From: Paenibacillus sp. SYP-B4298
GTDB taxonomy: Bacteria > Bacillota > Bacilli > Paenibacillales > Paenibacillaceae
DNA: 64,000 nucleotides
Direction of reading: 5' to 3'
Assembly (NCBI RefSeq): GCF_027627475.1
Contig: NZ_CP115484.1
Span: 1,363,501 to 1,427,500 of the forward strand
The notes beneath the pieces are model-generated. The model saw only the letters and a program-made list of their open reading frames with translations, was not told the DNA's origin and searched no databases. This document shows, piece after piece, positions 33,527 through 42,606 of the stretch. Position 1 is the stretch's first letter; every line of letters begins with the position of its first letter. Position numbers and translations under genes: made by a program.

Positions 33527-34879
33527 ATGTCCAGCAGATCAGATTACTACAAGCGAAAGAGAAACCATAGACATCGGCGCATGAAGCGGCTGCTTATGCT
33601 GAACGGTTTCCTGGCGGCATTAATTCTTGTGATGGGAGTGCTGCTCGTCGACAGCTATTATGGCATCTGGAGCAGCCCTGATGATAAAGCCCCGCAAGCG
33701 GAAACAGCCGACCAGAGCCATGGAGGGAGCGCTCCCCTCTCCCAGGAGGGCAATGCCAACGTGGAGGACATGCCGAAGGGTGAAGATCAGTGGACGGAGC
33801 CTCCAGCGGAGTCCACCGCTCCAGATGGAGACAAGTCGACTGGACAGGATGCCCAAGGCTCCGATGATCAGGCAGACGACTCGTCCCCGTCCCCGTCTCA
33901 GGGTGAAGATCAGCTTGGCAGCGGGGAGGCGGACGAGAAGGTGCTGCTGTCGTTTGTCGGGGATATATTGCTGGCAGGTTCTGTTCAGCGGGAGCTGGAT
34001 CGTAATGGCTACGATTATCCGTATGCGAACGTATTATCTTACCTGGCTGATGCCGACCTGACAGCGGGTAATCTGGAGAGTCCTTTTACTTTGCGCGGTA
34101 CGCCGGCGGAGGGCAAAAGCTATGTGTTCAACGGTAAGCCGGAGGCGTTGCCGGAGCTTAGAAATGCGGGGTTCGATGTCGTCACGCTGGCTAACAACCA
34201 TACGCTGGATATGGGCGTGGAGGGGCTGCTTGATACGATGAAGCATCTGGATGAGGCCGGGCTGCCCCATGTAGGCGCTGGCAATAATGATACGGAGGCA
34301 TTCGAGCCCGTCATTCTGGAATCCAAAGGCATCAAGGTCGCTTATTTGGGTCTAAGCCGGGTTGTCCCGGTCGTAGAATGGAAGGCGGAGAAATATCGCG
34401 CGGGGGTTGCGGAGACGTATGATACCACGCGCGCGGTCAAGGCGATCGCGGCAGCGAAGGAGCAGGCCGATCTGGTTGTCGTACTGGTGCACTGGGGCAA
34501 GGAGAAGCAGGAGCAGCCCGAGGCATACCAGCGCTCCTATGCACGCGAATATATTGATGCCGGAGCGGATCTGGTTATTGGTTCTCATCCTCATGTACTG
34601 CAGGGCTTCGAGCAATATAAGGGCAAGTGGATCGCCTACAGCTTGGGCAATTTTATATTTAATATGACGACCAATGAGGCCAATGCCGAGACAGGGGTGC
34701 TGGATGCCAGATGCACGCGCGAAGGGGAATGCGATCTGAGGTTTCATCCGATGAAGGCAGTCGCTTCCCAGCCGGCGCTCCTCACTGGCGAGGATGCACA
34801 ACGGCTGCTGGGCCGCGTAGAAACGCTGTCGTTTGGCATACGTATTGATGATGAGGGAAAGCTGAGCTACGAGGAGTAG
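33527..34879 (+). CDS. CapA-family protein (PgsA/CapA metallophosphatase fold), membrane anchored
   Basis: A 450-residue protein with a basic N-terminus (RKRNHRHRRMKR), one membrane anchor (LLMLNGFLAALILVMGVLLV, about residues 22-41), an acidic, Ser/Pro/Gln-rich linker (about 50-140) and an extracellular CapA domain. Visible blocks are LLSFVGDILLAG, NLESPFTLRG, VVTLANNHTLDMG, LVVVLVHWGKEKQE and LVIGSHPHVLQG, the metal and active-site motifs of the family. CapA/PgsA proteins take part in poly-gamma-glutamate capsule handling, but no pgsBC or capBC genes adjoin, so a polymer role is uncertain. Confidence 0.9.
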   Translation: MSSRSDYYKRKRNHRHRRMKRLLMLNGFLAALILVMGVLLVDSYYGIWSSPDDKAPQAETADQSHGGSAPLSQEGNANVEDMPKGEDQWTEPPAESTAPDGDKSTGQDAQGSDDQADDSSPSPSQGEDQLGSGEADEKVLLSFVGDILLAGSVQRELDRNGYDYPYANVLSYLADADLTAGNLESPFTLRGTPAEGKSYVFNGKPEALPELRNAGFDVVTLANNHTLDMGVEGLLDTMKHLDEAGLPHVGAGNNDTEAFEPVILESKGIKVAYLGLSRVVPVVEWKAEKYRAGVAETYDTTRAVKAIAAAKEQADLVVVLVHWGKEKQEQPEAYQRSYAREYIDAGADLVIGSHPHVLQGFEQYKGKWIAYSLGNFIFNMTTNEANAETGVLDARCTREGECDLRFHPMKAVASQPALLTGEDAQRLLGRVETLSFGIRIDDEGKLSYEE

Positions 34880-34917
34880 CTTGTCATTGTGATGGGGCTG
34901 TAAGCAGGAGGTGGCAG

Positions 34918-35643
34918 GTGAATAATCTATGTGTGGCGCACCGGGGAGCCTCGGGAGAAGCGCCTGAGAATACAATTATTGCTGCGCGCATTGCGATGTC
35001 GTATCCTTTTGTACAGTGGATGGAGATCGATGTTCAGTTGTCAAAGGATGGTGTTCCGGTCGTCATTCATGATGACCGGGTGAACCGGACAACCAATGGA
35101 AGGGGCAAGGTGGCGGAGCTGACGGCTGCTGAATTGGGGCGGTTGGACGCTGGACGCTGGTTCGGGCAATCCTTCGCCGGAGAACGGCTGCCGACTCTGG
35201 ATCAGATGCTGGAGGCTACGGCAGGGCGCTGCCGGCTTAATATCGAGCTGAAGTCGCTCAATGGCAACTACCCGCTGCTGGAGCAGAAGGTAATTGAACT
35301 GCTGTACAAGCGACAGTTGCAATATGATACCGTCATTACCTCCTTTGACCCGGACTCCTTGTACAAGGTCAAGCAGATTAGTCCGGAGCTGGTGACCGGC
35401 CTGATTATTGATTCTGCACCAAGGCAACTGTTGGCGGAGCTGAACAGGCTGGAGTGTGGCTTTCTATCGATCGGATACGCCCAGGTCACGCCTGTCCGGC
35501 TGCAGGAATGGCGGCAGGCCGGACTGAAGGTGATGGCGTGGACTGTGAATGATGTCAGCGCGATCCGCAGGCTTGCCCGCATGGACCCCGATCTGATGAT
35601 ATGTACGAATTATCCTGACCGCTATGCGCTTGCAATGAGCTGA
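34918..35643 (+). CDS. Glycerophosphodiester phosphodiesterase
   Basis: A 241-residue TIM-barrel hydrolase that releases glycerol 3-phosphate and an alcohol. The motifs are clear: VAHRGASGEAPENT at the start, EIDVQLSKDGVPVVIHDD with the metal-binding acids and the general-acid histidine, and NIELKSLN. There is no signal peptide, so it is a cytoplasmic enzyme of the UgpQ/YqiK kind. The start is GTG after CAGGAGGTGGCAG. It lies 38 bp after the CapA gene and may be co-transcribed. Confidence 0.93.
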   Translation: MNNLCVAHRGASGEAPENTIIAARIAMSYPFVQWMEIDVQLSKDGVPVVIHDDRVNRTTNGRGKVAELTAAELGRLDAGRWFGQSFAGERLPTLDQMLEATAGRCRLNIELKSLNGNYPLLEQKVIELLYKRQLQYDTVITSFDPDSLYKVKQISPELVTGLIIDSAPRQLLAELNRLECGFLSIGYAQVTPVRLQEWRQAGLKVMAWTVNDVSAIRRLARMDPDLMICTNYPDRYALAMS

Positions 35644-35700
35644 TGCCCAGAGCGGCGATCCCGTCTGATCGGGGCGTGCTGCGGCTCAATATGCTCTGCT

Positions 35701-36864
35701 CTAGGATGGAGGAGTGGGGAATTCATCTCGGTATTTGCTGCGAATCGACAGCAGTGTCGGCAGCTTAGAGAAGAACACATCGATGATGCGCGGATCAAAG
35801 TGTCGTCCGCGCTCCTCACGCATCAGCTCGATGATGCGTTCCAGCTCCCAAGCCTTCTTGTAGATGCGATCGCTTCCAAGGGCATCAAACACGTCCGCGA
35901 CGGCTGTAATCCGCCCATACAGATGGATGTCATTCTCCCGCAAGCCGAGCGGGTACCCGGTGCCATCCCATTTCTCATGATGCTGATAGGCGATGAGCGC
36001 CGCAGAGCGCAGAAGCTCCCGATTGGACCCGCCCAGCATATGATGGCCGATGACGGTATGAGTTTTCATCAGTTCAAATTCCTGCTCTGTCAGCTTGCCG
36101 GGCTTGTTCAGGATCGAATCAGGAATAGCGATTTTGCCAATGTCATGCATCGGTGAAGCCATCTTCAGATGCTCGGCTTCCTCTATGCTGAGGCCAAGTG
36201 CCAATGCAAGGACGTAGGAGTACTCGGCGACCCGCTTGACGTGATGTCCCGTTTCCTTGGAACGGCTCTCTCCGATCTCTCCCAGAGCGAGGATGAGCTC
36301 GCGCTGAGTGGATACGATCTCTTCCTGCAGCATCACGGATTCGAGCGACTTGCCAGCGTATGAAGCGGCCAATGTAAGATATTCCAGATCCTGGGGCTTG
36401 AAGCGGCCATCTGTGCCGAGCTTGTTCAACGCCTGGTAAGCGCCGATTATTTCACCACTGCTGCTGACGAATGGTACGGTAATGACGGAGCGTGTTACAT
36501 AACCGGTCAACCGATCGCTGTCGGTATTATGCCGGGGGTCTGTGGTCGCATCTTCGATCAGCAGCGGCTCGCCGCTCATGATCGAATAGCCGACCAGACC
36601 GCTGTCAATCGGAATACGCAATTCTGTGACACCGTGAGCTACGGTGGTGAACAGCTCCTTGCGGCTCTGGTCGATAACCCAGACGGTGCAACGATCTGCT
36701 TGTATCATTTGACGGCCCATGTCTGCCATGAGCACCAGCACGCGCTGCAGGCTGCGCTCATTGGCGATTTTTGTTGTATAATCAAATATAATGCGCAGCA
36801 GATACTCTGCGTCGAGTTCGTTGCGTACTGGCTTGAGTACATGATTGATTCGTGGTTCATCGCC
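35701..36864 (-). CDS. GAF-HD-GYP protein (cyclic di-GMP phosphodiesterase type)
   Basis: A 387-residue signalling protein. Residues about 25-175 form a GAF sensor (SLQRVLVLMADMGRQMIQAD, VGYSIMSGEPLLIEDATTDP). Residues about 190-370 are an HD-GYP domain with SRSKETGHHVKRVAEY, MHDIGKIAIPDSILNKPG, HTVIGHHML and HHEKWDGTGYPLGL; all catalytic histidines, the HD pair and the GYP triplet are intact. Expected action is hydrolysis of cyclic di-GMP under control of a GAF ligand. ATG at 36864 follows GGGGAG by 11 bases; the open frame reaches 36954. Confidence 0.9.
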   Translation of the reverse strand, partial: GDEPRINHVLKPVRNELDAEYLLRIIFDYTTKIANERSLQRVLVLMADMGRQMIQADRCTVWVIDQSRKELFTTVAHGVTELRIPIDSGLVGYSIMSGEPLLIEDATTDPRHNTDSDRLTGYVTRSVITVPFVSSSGEIIGAYQALNKLGTDGRFKPQDLEYLTLAASYAGKSLESVMLQEEIVSTQRELILALGEIGESRSKETGHHVKRVAEYSYVLALALGLSIEEAEHLKMASPMHDIGKIAIPDSILNKPGKLTEQEFELMKTHTVIGHHMLGGSNRELLRSAALIAYQHHEKWDGTGYPLGLRENDIHLYGRITAVADVFDALGSDRIYKKAWELERIIELMREERGRHFDPRIIDVFFSKLPTLLSIRSKYRDEFPTPPS

Positions 36865-36995
36865 CATCGATACGCACACTCCCCGGTAGATTTGAATTTG
36901 GATATGGAGGTCATACGCTTCATTACACAACTGAAATTCGACATTTGGCGCCAAAATCCTGCAAGATAAATTTATGGTTGGAAGAAGGAGTAGGG

Positions 36996-37868
36996 ATGCT
37001 GTCTATGCTGGATGATGTGTGGTTCAGGCTGCTGCTCGGCCTGGCAGGAGGGATGTTGATTGCCGTATCGGCTTACCGCAAGTCCTCGCTGTCACGCTCA
37101 GGCGCCTGGTCGGCTGCACTGATGGGAACGGGATATGTGGTACTGGGCGGCCCCGTATGGTTCGGGACGCTGCTTGCTTTTTTTATCTCATCTACGGCGT
37201 GGTCCAAATGGAAGCGCCATACGCGCGCCAAGCAAAGCGCGGAGGCGAACTATGCCAAGAGCGGAAGAAGGGACGCTGTTCAAGTATGGGCCAACGGCGG
37301 GCTCGGACTGGGACTGTGCGCTGCCCATGCGCTGTGGCCTGACCCGGTATGGCTCTACGCCTATGTAGGCGTCATGGCGGCTGTCAATGCCGATACATGG
37401 GCCACGGAGGTGGGCGCGCTTAGCAAGAAGGCGCCGCGTTCGGTGCTTACAGGAGCCATCGTGTCCCCTGGGACGAGCGGCGGCGTCACCTGGCTCGGCA
37501 CGATGGCCGCGCTGAGCGGTGCGCTCTTTATCGGCTGTTGTGCGGCGCTGCTATGTCTGGTAGGGCCAATCTCGGTATTCGGTGCCGGGCTGGGAGAGCA
37601 GACCGTGCTCGGTGCGCCCCGGTTGGCGTGGCTTATCGGCGTGGCTGGGCTGAGCGGCCTGGCGGGGGCCTTTGCAGATTCACTGCTCGGCGCAACAGTA
37701 CAAGCGATGTATCGTTGTAACGTGTGCTCTGCGGAGACGGAACGACGGACGCATTGCGGACATTCGGCCGCTCCGCTGAGAGGGTGGACGTGGATGACAA
37801 ATGATGCGGTCAATATGTTGTCGTCGATATTGGCTGGAGCGGTTGCTGTCATGTTCATGCAATTGTAA
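36996..37868 (+). CDS. DUF92 integral membrane protein
   Basis: A 290-residue polytopic membrane protein. AVNADTWATEVGALSKK is the DUF92 signature, followed by TGAIVSPGTSGGVTWLG and AGAFADSLLGATVQ. About six hydrophobic helices surround these conserved polar stretches. A cysteine pair CNVCSAETERRTHCG near the end matches members of the family. Plant relatives (VTE6) act as phytyl-phosphate kinases, so a kinase acting on polyprenyl phosphate is possible. GAAGAAGGAG precedes the ATG at 36996; the longer frame would overlap the divergent HD-GYP gene. Confidence 0.87.
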   Translation: MLSMLDDVWFRLLLGLAGGMLIAVSAYRKSSLSRSGAWSAALMGTGYVVLGGPVWFGTLLAFFISSTAWSKWKRHTRAKQSAEANYAKSGRRDAVQVWANGGLGLGLCAAHALWPDPVWLYAYVGVMAAVNADTWATEVGALSKKAPRSVLTGAIVSPGTSGGVTWLGTMAALSGALFIGCCAALLCLVGPISVFGAGLGEQTVLGAPRLAWLIGVAGLSGLAGAFADSLLGATVQAMYRCNVCSAETERRTHCGHSAAPLRGWTWMTNDAVNMLSSILAGAVAVMFMQL

Positions 37869-37970
37869 TCGCGCGGGCTCATACGGCATGCACCTAAGAA
37901 GCGAGACGTTATCGGTGTCTGCTCGCGGTACATGCCGTATTCAAGCATGGAACAGAAGGGGGGAGTCAAC

Positions 37971-38558
37971 ATGAGCTCCGCACATGGCGATAAACTGTAT
38001 CTGATTCTGGATACAGCGTTTAAAGTTTTTGGCACGAAGGGTTTTTATGAGACCAGGATGTCGGAGATTGCAGATGAGGCCGGCATAGCCAAAGGGACGT
38101 TATACCATTATTTCACAAGCAAGGAAGAGCTGTTCACCGCAGTCACCAAGCGCGATCATGATAATTTCTTGGCCAGGCTGGAGCACACTGCTAGCCAGCC
38201 AGGCTCGCTGGAGGAGCAGCTCACACGTATCGCCTCAACACATCTTCATTATTATTATCAAGTCCGGCAGTATACGAGGCTGTTCTTCCATGTGCCGAAC
38301 AATGACCACAAGTTGATGCTGCATATGCGGCAGTTTCTGAAGCAATATAACGAGCTTGTAGCCTCGCTGCTGCAAGCCTGTGGTGTCTTGCAGCCACAGC
38401 TTCACGCGCGTTCCTTCCTGGGTGTGCTGGAGGTATTCAAGATGGATATTCTGATGACGGAAGGATTCGGGGAAGAAGACCTTCAGCAGCGGATTGACTT
38501 TGCTGTGCAACTGTTTCGCCACGGCTGCACGCTCCAGCCTCATGCCGGTGTTGAGTAA
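37971..38558 (+). CDS. TetR-family regulator
   Basis: A 195-residue repressor-type protein. The N-terminal helix-turn-helix reads ILDTAFKVFGTKGFYETRMS, then EIADEAGIAKGTLYHYFTSK, fully typical of TetR/AcrR. The helical ligand domain has no recognised class. AAGGGGGGAGTCAAC precedes the ATG; a longer frame begins at 37932. The gene ends in front of a strong bidirectional terminator. Its target is not evident; neighbouring genes are convergent or unrelated. Confidence 0.9.
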   Translation: MSSAHGDKLYLILDTAFKVFGTKGFYETRMSEIADEAGIAKGTLYHYFTSKEELFTAVTKRDHDNFLARLEHTASQPGSLEEQLTRIASTHLHYYYQVRQYTRLFFHVPNNDHKLMLHMRQFLKQYNELVASLLQACGVLQPQLHARSFLGVLEVFKMDILMTEGFGEEDLQQRIDFAVQLFRHGCTLQPHAGVE

Positions 38559-38634
38559 GGCGAACGAGGAAGCAGCGGCTCCTGCAGCGTCTGCAGTTTT
38601 TTATAGACAAGCGAGGCCGCTGCGCCGAGCGACC

Positions 38635-38682
38635 AAAAGAACCTTCATGATCCGTATCGTACACGGATATGAAGGTTCTTTT
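38635..38682. terminator. Bidirectional terminator between tetR-like gene and pepF
   Basis: AAAAGAACCTTCAT 38635-38648 pairs perfectly with ATGAAGGTTCTTTT 38669-38682; TCCGT/ACGGA continues the stem. A/T runs on both sides allow use in both directions. Confidence 0.85.
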
Positions 38683-38699
38683 GGGTTTGTGCAGAGGAT

Positions 38700-40484
38700 C
38701 TACATTTTCTCCATCTGGTCAATCAGGCTCTCGAAGACGCTCATCGCCTGGCTTACCGGCGCAGGTGTGGACATGTCGACGCCTGCCTTCTTCAAAATCT
38801 CGATGGAATAGTCGCTGCTGCCGCTCTTGAGGAAGCCGAGGTAGCGCTCTACGGCAGGCGCGCCTTCATCAAGAATCTGCTTGGCGAAGCTGGTAGCTGC
38901 GGAGAAGCCGGTGGCGTATTTATACACATAGAAGCTCGTGTAGAAATGCGGGATGCGCGCCCACTCCATCTCGATGTCCTGATCGACTGCCATGTCCTCG
39001 CCGTAGTAGAGCACATTCAGGTCATAATAGATTTTGCTCAACTGCTGCGGTGTCAGCGACTCGCCCTGCTCGACTCTCTCATGAATAATCTTCTCGAACT
39101 CCGCAAACATCGTCTGGCGGAAGACGGTCGTGCGGAACTGGTCGGCGTAGTAGGTGAGCAGATACATTTTCTCCTTCGGATCGGTCGACCGCTCTAGCAA
39201 ATAATGCATCAGCAGCGCTTCGTTCAGCGTCGAGGCCACCTCAGCCAGGAAGATCGTGTACTGGGCATCGCGGTAAGGCTGCTCTTTGTCCGAATAATAG
39301 GAATGCAGCGCGTGACCCATCTCATGGGTCAAGGTGAACATGCTGTTCAGATTGTCGTTATGGTTGAGCAGCACATATGGATGCGTGCCGTAAGCACCCC
39401 AGCTATACGCACCGCTGCGCTTGCCCTCGTTCTCATATATATCGATCCAGCCGTTGTCGAAGCCTTGCTGCAGCACGTTCAGGTAGTCTTCACCGAGCGG
39501 CTTGAGGCTCTCCTTGACCGTCTTGACGGCTTGCTGGTATGGAATCTCCATATCGAACTCCTCGACGAGCGGGGAGAACAGATCGTACATATGAAGCTCG
39601 TCGACCTTGAGCAGCTTTTTGCGCAGCTTCATATAACGGTGCATCAGCGGCAGATGCTGATGAATCGTATCAATCAGATTCGTATAGACTTCCTTGGAAA
39701 TGTTGTCGGCGAACAGCGAATTTTCCAGTACGGACGGGTGCTTGCGCGCGCGCGCATAGAAGACATTCTTCGTCACATTCGCGTTCAAGGTAGCGGCGAG
39801 CGTATTCTTCAGCTTGCCATAGGTTTCATACATCGCCTTGAAGGCTGCCTTGCGCACCTCACGGTCTTTGCTCTCCAGAAACTGGATGTAGCGACCATGA
39901 GTCAGCTCGATTTCCTCGCCTTGCTCATTCTTCACCTTAGGGAACTTGAGATCAGCGTTGTTCAGCATGCCAAAAATATTACCGGGTGCCTGCGCGACAT
40001 TGCCGACCTGAGCCAGCAGCATCTCCTCTGCCTTGGAGAGCACATGCGGCTTCTGGCGCTTCATCTCGATTAACGTCGTGCGGAATGAAGCCAGCTCCGG
40101 CTTCTCGATGAATGCGGATAATTGCTCCTCGGTGAGGCTCAGCACCTCCGGGGTGATGAAGGAGGTCGCTTCGCCAGACTGTACGCTCAGCTTCTTGGCC
40201 TTGTCGGACAGCGCCTGATGCTCAGGGTCGGCCATGTCCTCATGATGGCGCATGTTGGCATAGACGTACAGCCGCTCGACATGGAGCGACAGCTCATCCT
40301 CCAGCTCGAAGCAGGCCTTGAGCTTGGATGGATCAGCCAGTGTGCCTTCGTAGGCGCCAATCTCCTTGATCAGCCGCTGCGCCTCTTCATATTCCTTGTC
40401 CCACGCCTCCTGACTGGCAACAAGATCCTCCAGCTTCCAGCGGTGCTCCGGTTTCACTTCTGAACGTTTCGGCAGTGTGCTCAT
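38700..40484 (-). CDS. pepF: Oligoendopeptidase F (M3B metallopeptidase)
   Basis: A 594-residue cytoplasmic zinc peptidase that degrades short peptides. The zinc site is LTHEMGHALHSYYSDK, with the third ligand in EVASTLNEALLMHYLL. Start is MSTLPKRSEVKPEHRWKLED at 40484, preceded by AGGAGGAACGAT. The frame extends 50 codons further upstream to 40634 with a stretch resembling a signal peptide, but that part has no ribosome site and is unlikely to be translated. It is followed by a bidirectional terminator. Confidence 0.94.
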   Translation of the reverse strand: MSTLPKRSEVKPEHRWKLEDLVASQEAWDKEYEEAQRLIKEIGAYEGTLADPSKLKACFELEDELSLHVERLYVYANMRHHEDMADPEHQALSDKAKKLSVQSGEATSFITPEVLSLTEEQLSAFIEKPELASFRTTLIEMKRQKPHVLSKAEEMLLAQVGNVAQAPGNIFGMLNNADLKFPKVKNEQGEEIELTHGRYIQFLESKDREVRKAAFKAMYETYGKLKNTLAATLNANVTKNVFYARARKHPSVLENSLFADNISKEVYTNLIDTIHQHLPLMHRYMKLRKKLLKVDELHMYDLFSPLVEEFDMEIPYQQAVKTVKESLKPLGEDYLNVLQQGFDNGWIDIYENEGKRSGAYSWGAYGTHPYVLLNHNDNLNSMFTLTHEMGHALHSYYSDKEQPYRDAQYTIFLAEVASTLNEALLMHYLLERSTDPKEKMYLLTYYADQFRTTVFRQTMFAEFEKIIHERVEQGESLTPQQLSKIYYDLNVLYYGEDMAVDQDIEMEWARIPHFYTSFYVYKYATGFSAATSFAKQILDEGAPAVERYLGFLKSGSSDYSIEILKKAGVDMSTPAPVSQAMSVFESLIDQMEKM

Positions 40485-40697
40485 ATCGTTCCTCCTCTTA
40501 ATATGTATCGTTTCTTGCATCATGGCGTCCGGCTGCGCGGCGGCGTGGCTGCCGCCCATAGCTGTCGCCGGACTGCCAAGCATCGATAAGGTTAGAAGCA
40601 TGGGTATCCATTTTGCAGGCAATTTCACGGGCATTCATCGCTCCCATTCTCATTTGCCCCTAGTATGTTCCATTTGCTTCTTGTTCATGAATGCTGC

Positions 40698-40871
40698 TTA
40701 CATCGTAAAAAAACTGTAGACGATCAGAAAAAAAGCGAACGCGACCATCACGATGGTCAAAAGCGCCATGCCTCTGCGCAATCCCGGAGGAATCTGATCC
40801 TTCTTCATGACCAGGATCGCTCCCAGACAGAAGGCAACAATGATAAAAATCAATATAGAGGTTGAATCCAT
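40698..40871 (-). CDS. Small two-helix membrane protein
   Basis: A 57-residue protein with two hydrophobic helices, ILIFIIVAFCLGAILVM and MALLTIVMVAFAFFLIVYSF, joined by a basic loop KKDQIPPGLRRG, so both ends are probably outside. GGAGGAACAGCTTGCT precedes the ATG at 40871; the longer frame from 41045 crosses the neighbouring gene and lacks a site. No family recognised. Confidence 0.72.
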   Translation of the reverse strand: MDSTSILIFIIVAFCLGAILVMKKDQIPPGLRRGMALLTIVMVAFAFFLIVYSFFTM

Positions 40872-40909
40872 AGCAAGCTGTTCCTCCAACAAGCATGTAA
40901 TGATAAAGC

Positions 40910-41143
40910 TTAAACTTCCTTCAGCGCAGACAGGATGGCCTCGCGCTCCTCTTCCCGGCCTACATAGTCCTCCGCACGAAAACGGTTCTCGGCCCAATGC
41001 ATCAATTGCGGGCGGCTGACGAAGGTGTGGCAATCCTCTCCCCATTGGTCGGAGATTTCCCGCACGATAATCGTTTTTCCGCGTACCTCCACATTGAGCA
41101 TGTTATAATTATCTTTTTTGTAAATCTCGTGTTTCTTGAACAT
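40910..41143 (-). CDS. Small soluble protein, unknown function
   Basis: A 77-residue protein (MFKKHEIYKKDNYNMLNVEV onwards). It includes VRGKTIIVREISDQWG and RPQLMHWAENRFRAEDYVGR, an alternating hydrophobic pattern with a charged C-terminal helix. GAGGGG lies 12 bases before the ATG, a poor spacing; ATG codons at 41182 and 41101 are alternatives. It lies directly upstream of the two-helix membrane protein gene on the same strand. Confidence 0.6.
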   Translation of the reverse strand: MFKKHEIYKKDNYNMLNVEVRGKTIIVREISDQWGEDCHTFVSRPQLMHWAENRFRAEDYVGREEEREAILSALKEV

Positions 41144-41358
41144 AAGCTGTGGCTGCCCCTCGCTTCCTTTTTGTATCATCATAGCGAAAAAACAGGGTGA
41201 ATTGCAACGTGGACCTGTGATAATATAAATTTATCGGGCCAGATTGGTGTAATTATCCAGCTTGCCCGCGGCTCCGTTACCTGGGAACAGATGGAGAGCA
41301 GGTGGGTAGGAGTAGAGTATTGCCGAGTAGAGCAGAGGAGAGATGAGGAGAGATGAGA

Positions 41359-42057
41359 ATGATACGAGAATATGAACAAACTGGCGTTGCTATGACATGC
41401 CGAAGTCTGGATGAGTATGTCCGCATGTTTGATCTGAAGGCGGAGGAGCTGCGCGGCAAGCCGATATTGGATGTAGCGGCAGGGGCCTCGTCATTTGCAG
41501 CGGAGGCCCGCATGCTAGGTGCGCTGGCTTCGGCCGCCGATCCCCGCTATGCGATGGCTCCTGACGAGCTGGTGGTGGAGGCGAAAGCGGAGATCGAGAG
41601 CTCGACAGCGAAGCTCCAGCGGCTGCAGGAGCAATTCGATTGGAGCTATTACGGGACACTTGATCAGCATCGAGCCGGACGGCTGGCAGCCCTGGAGCGT
41701 TTCAGGCAGGATTTCGCTGATGAAGGGGCGGGAGCTTATACAGCGGCGAGCTTGCCTCATTTACCATTTGAAGATGAACAATTCGCGCTTGTGCTGTGCA
41801 GTCACTTTTTGTTTCTGTATGGAGAGCAGTTCGATGCTGATTTTCATCGTGAAGCGGTCAAGGAGCTGCTGCGGGTATGCCGCAAAGGCGGGACGGTGCG
41901 CATCTACCCGCTGCTGACCTTGCGCTTTCGCAAGCCGCCAGGGCTTGATGAGCTGCTGGAAGACATCAGAGGGATGGGCGTGGAGGCAGAGCTGCTGCCT
42001 TCCTCATTGCCCTTCATACCCAGCTCCGTTCACTATCTGCGCTTAACGAAGCGTTAG
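41359..42057 (+). CDS. SAM-dependent methyltransferase-like protein
   Basis: About 232 residues with a class I methyltransferase layout. KPILDVAAGASSFAAEARML corresponds to motif I, ALASAADPRY to the acidic loop, LPFEDEQFALVLCSHFLFLY to motif IV and LLRVCRKGGTVRIYPLL to the next strand. A long helical insert with QRLQEQFDW lies between motifs. The substrate is unknown. The ATG at 41353 is too near the GGAG; I use the one at 41359. Confidence 0.8.
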   Translation: MIREYEQTGVAMTCRSLDEYVRMFDLKAEELRGKPILDVAAGASSFAAEARMLGALASAADPRYAMAPDELVVEAKAEIESSTAKLQRLQEQFDWSYYGTLDQHRAGRLAALERFRQDFADEGAGAYTAASLPHLPFEDEQFALVLCSHFLFLYGEQFDADFHREAVKELLRVCRKGGTVRIYPLLTLRFRKPPGLDELLEDIRGMGVEAELLPSSLPFIPSSVHYLRLTKR

Positions 42058-42197
42058 CCGTGAGCACGGGGTCAGCACAGACAGCCCGTTTCTGTGCTGA
42101 CCTTGGGGAGTGCATAAGTCTGATCGGCAGCGCTGTCATTTTGGCGAGGCGCATCGCCTGAAGGTATCCATTTCCATAAAAAATTTTGTGAACCAAA

Positions 42198-42226
42198 TTG
42201 CATTATCCATAAAAAGACAGTATAAT
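42198..42226 (+). promoter_or_regulatory. Promoter of the cold shock gene
   Basis: TTGCAT at 42198-42203 and TATAAT at 42221-42226 are spaced by 17 bases, giving a start near 42233. The leader is only about 43 nt long, shorter than the long cold-shock leaders of enterobacteria. Confidence 0.75.
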
Positions 42227-42275
42227 AAGAGTACTTGCTGGTTTTAATCAGCGGTCATTTTAGGAGGTTGTTCAT

Positions 42276-42473
42276 TTGAAAGGAACAGTTAAATGGTTTA
42301 ACGCAGAAAAAGGCTATGGCTTCATTTCCGTTGAGGATGGCGACGACGTGTTCGTGCACTTCTCTGCAATCCAAGGCGAAGGCTTCAAAACTTTGGAAGA
42401 AGGTCAAGCTGTAGAATTCGACATCACCGACGGCAATCGTGGACCTCAGGCTGCTAACGTGTATAAATTATAA
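42276..42473 (+). CDS. Cold shock protein (CspA/CspB family)
   Basis: A 65-residue single-stranded nucleic acid-binding OB-fold protein. The RNP1 motif is KGYGFISV and RNP2 is VFVHFSAI, both with the aromatic residues needed for RNA binding; the sequence begins [16 protein letters not shown]. The start codon is TTG, eight bases after AGGAGG, an unusual choice for such an abundant protein. A strong promoter precedes and a terminator follows, so it is monocistronic. Confidence 0.96.
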   Translation: MKGTVKWFNAEKGYGFISVEDGDDVFVHFSAIQGEGFKTLEEGQAVEFDITDGNRGPQAANVYKL

Positions 42474-42526
42474 AATAATTGGTTGAATAAACCTTTTATA
42501 TTATAGGTAAGTGGCTATATCCGCAC

Positions 42527-42558
42527 ACCCCCCTGCCCTACAAGGCCGGGGGGTTTTT
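42527..42558 (+). terminator. Terminator of the cold shock gene
   Basis: ACCCCCC 42527-42533 pairs with GGGGGGT 42548-42554; GCC/GGC extends it inwards, and TTTTTAT follows. Confidence 0.85.
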
Positions 42559-42606
42559 ATGTGTGAAGCGGGAAGATGACCCTGCCAGCACGAGCAACCC
42601 AGTGCG

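Noticed and set aside
39204-40073. 289-codon plus-strand frame opposite pepF
   Set aside because: Shadow of pepF; no start signal and no recognisable domain.
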